Shown one piece after another: positions 63,115 through 64,000 of a DNA stretch of 64,000 nt (within the stretch, counting starts at the first letter, position 1; every line of letters begins with the position of its first letter). The position numbers and the translations under genes were made by a program. The stretch spans positions 124,001-188,000 of the forward strand of contig NZ_JOIY01000027.1 in the NCBI RefSeq assembly GCF_000720185.1. Reading direction: 5' to 3'. Below the pieces are notes generated by a model that ran no database searches, was not told where the DNA came from, and was given only the letters and a program-made list of their open reading frames with translations. Origin of the DNA: Streptomyces sp. NRRL S-340 (GTDB taxonomy: Bacteria; Actinomycetota; Actinomycetes; Streptomycetales; Streptomycetaceae).

Positions 63115-63708
63115 TCACCCGGTGCCGCAGCCGAAGCCGCCCGCGCCGCCGTCCCAGGAGGATCCGCGCTCCCGCCGGGCGGGCCGGCCGCGACGGCCGG
63201 TGAGACCGCCCTCGTGCGCGAAGCGGGGCATGAGCCGGGTCAGCGCCCGGTCGCCGTACAGGGCCACCGCGAGCAGCCGGTCCCCGGGCGTGAGCCCTCC
63301 GGGGCCTTCCGGCAGCGGGTGCCGCTGCCGCAGGGATCTCAGGGCGCGCCGCCCGGCCCGGGTCCGGCCGGGCAGGCGGATCCGGGTCAGCCCGGCCAGC
63401 GTGAGCTCGTACCGCAGGTCGATCAGAGCGAGGGCGACGCCCTCGCGCACCATCAGGTCCCGCAGATCCGCCGGAGTGCGGAGCGCCTCGTGCACGGCCG
63501 CCGACAGGGGAGGGACGGCATCGGCGCCGCGGTCCGCTCCCGTACCGCCGACCGGTCCCGTCGCGCGCAGCAGCGCGCCGCCCCAGGCCGGTCCGACCGC
63601 GCCGCGCAGGCGCAGGGCGAGGACGGCGACCGTGACGGCGGCCCGGGGCCCGCCCCGAAGACAGGCGACCTCGTGCGGCTCCGGCCGGTGCGCTCCCGTG
63701 CTGTCCAT
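63115..63708 (-). CDS. TIGR04222-like protein, soluble short form
   Basis: The 197-residue protein starts MDSTGAHRPEPHEVACLRGGPRAAVTVAVLALRLRG and ends in Gly/Cys-rich GGAGGFGCGTG. The opening EVAxLRGGPRAAV, the middle LTLAGLTRIRLPGRTRAGRRAL and LLAVALYGDRALTRLMP resemble the TIGR04222 family of Streptomyces, which usually has central membrane helices and a longer Gly/Cys tail. Here the membrane segment seems absent. Function is unknown. ATG 63708 has AGGGGG about 6 bp upstream. A partial gene on the same strand ends 215 bp upstream. Confidence 0.65.
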   Translation of the reverse strand: MDSTGAHRPEPHEVACLRGGPRAAVTVAVLALRLRGAVGPAWGGALLRATGPVGGTGADRGADAVPPLSAAVHEALRTPADLRDLMVREGVALALIDLRYELTLAGLTRIRLPGRTRAGRRALRSLRQRHPLPEGPGGLTPGDRLLAVALYGDRALTRLMPRFAHEGGLTGRRGRPARRERGSSWDGGAGGFGCGTG

Positions 63709-63923
63709 CGATGCCCCCTGTCCCGCGCGGGGCCGCCGCCCCCGTGCCGGCGGGCCCCGTGTCAGGCACTGTGCCCGCTCGCGGGGGTGCCCCATGCCGG
63801 CGGGGGCCGGGTTCAGAGCTCGATCTGAGCATGCCGTAGCGGCCCTGCGCCTCGTGCCGTACGCGGGCGCGGGCCGATCACGCGGGCGGGAGCCTCACGC
63901 GGGCGCCCCGGGGCCGCGGGTGC

Positions 63924-64000
63924 TCAGGTCTCCCCGTGTTCCGACATGCCGGGCCAGTCGTCCGGGCCGCCGCCCTGCCACTCGATCAGGTCGCTCTCCT
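63924..64000 (-). CDS. C-terminal end of an unidentified protein, cut by the window edge
   Basis: Reading the minus strand from the window end gives ESDLIEWQGGGPDDWPGM followed by SEHGET and a TGA stop (63926-63924). Every third position but a few is G or C, as in neighbouring genes, so this is probably a real gene tail. 25 residues are too few to identify it. Confidence 0.55.
   Translation of the reverse strand, partial: ESDLIEWQGGGPDDWPGMSEHGET

Overview
The window is very G+C-rich (above 70% by eye), with strong third-position G/C bias, many GTG starts (plus one TTG start), AGGAGG-type ribosome sites, and families typical of Streptomyces (PucR, PPOX/F420 enzymes, DUF2637, DUF3040, large LuxR regulators, HATPase anti-sigma-like proteins, secreted hydrolases). 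It is a chromosomal segment of a Streptomyces or close relative. I see no rRNA, tRNA, CRISPR array, transposase or integrase. From memory only, the order rsgA-ada-ogt ... heptose/glycosyltransferase block ... acyl-CoA synthetases ... gcl resembles the right part of the Streptomyces coelicolor chromosome.

Layout. 1-8 kb: a membrane-anchored protein fragment, rsgA behind a possible leader peptide and a hairpin, the alkylation-repair pair ada-alkA/ogt, a PPOX enzyme, a TrmB/LuxR regulator and a proline-rich PP2C-like protein. 8-17 kb: a PoxB-type pyruvate oxidase, a HATPase anti-sigma-like protein, a DUF2637 membrane protein, an FhuF-like protein behind a perfect iron box, a GntR regulator and a TPR-like protein. 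15-24 kb: a purine catabolism block, with PucR divergent from the three xanthine dehydrogenase subunits, an NCS2 purine permease and the XdhC maturation factor. 24-29 kb: small metabolic and accessory genes (YciI, LysR, SRPBCC, GNAT, an AT-richer SMI1/KNR4 gene and a polysaccharide deacetylase lipoprotein).

29-42 kb: an almost gap-free glycan operon. It has a UDP-xylose-synthase-like epimerase (separate promoter region), a TobZ/NodU carbamoyltransferase, GmhB, GmhA and bifunctional HldE (the NDP-heptose pathway), two GT9 heptosyltransferase-like proteins and five further glycosyltransferases. Heptose genes are classically Gram-negative. No HldD epimerase, lipid-carrier transferase, flippase or polymerase is visible, so the product is probably a D,D-heptose-containing, possibly carbamoylated, small glycoconjugate. 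Between its GT4 and gmhA genes a 26-bp triplication creates a chain of overlapping micro-ORFs.

42-64 kb: an XRE regulator, a DUF3040 membrane protein, a pyruvyltransferase-like protein with an Ala/Gly nonapeptide tail, MgtC, a second PPOX enzyme, a trypsin-like protease, two LuxR-type regulators, two acyl-CoA synthetases, a TolB-like protein with an MFS transporter, a secreted three-domain fusion (phosphoesterase + F5/8 type C + GH46 chitosanase), glyoxylate carboligase behind a clear promoter and palindromic operator, and a TIGR04222-like protein. Glyoxylate carboligase links functionally to the purine block, because purine breakdown through allantoin ends in glyoxylate.

The intergenic regions are rich in short tandem repeats (9, 15, 17, 26 and 62 bp units). 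Several genes have a -10-like hexamer 6-7 bp before the ATG and no ribosome site, suggesting leaderless transcripts.
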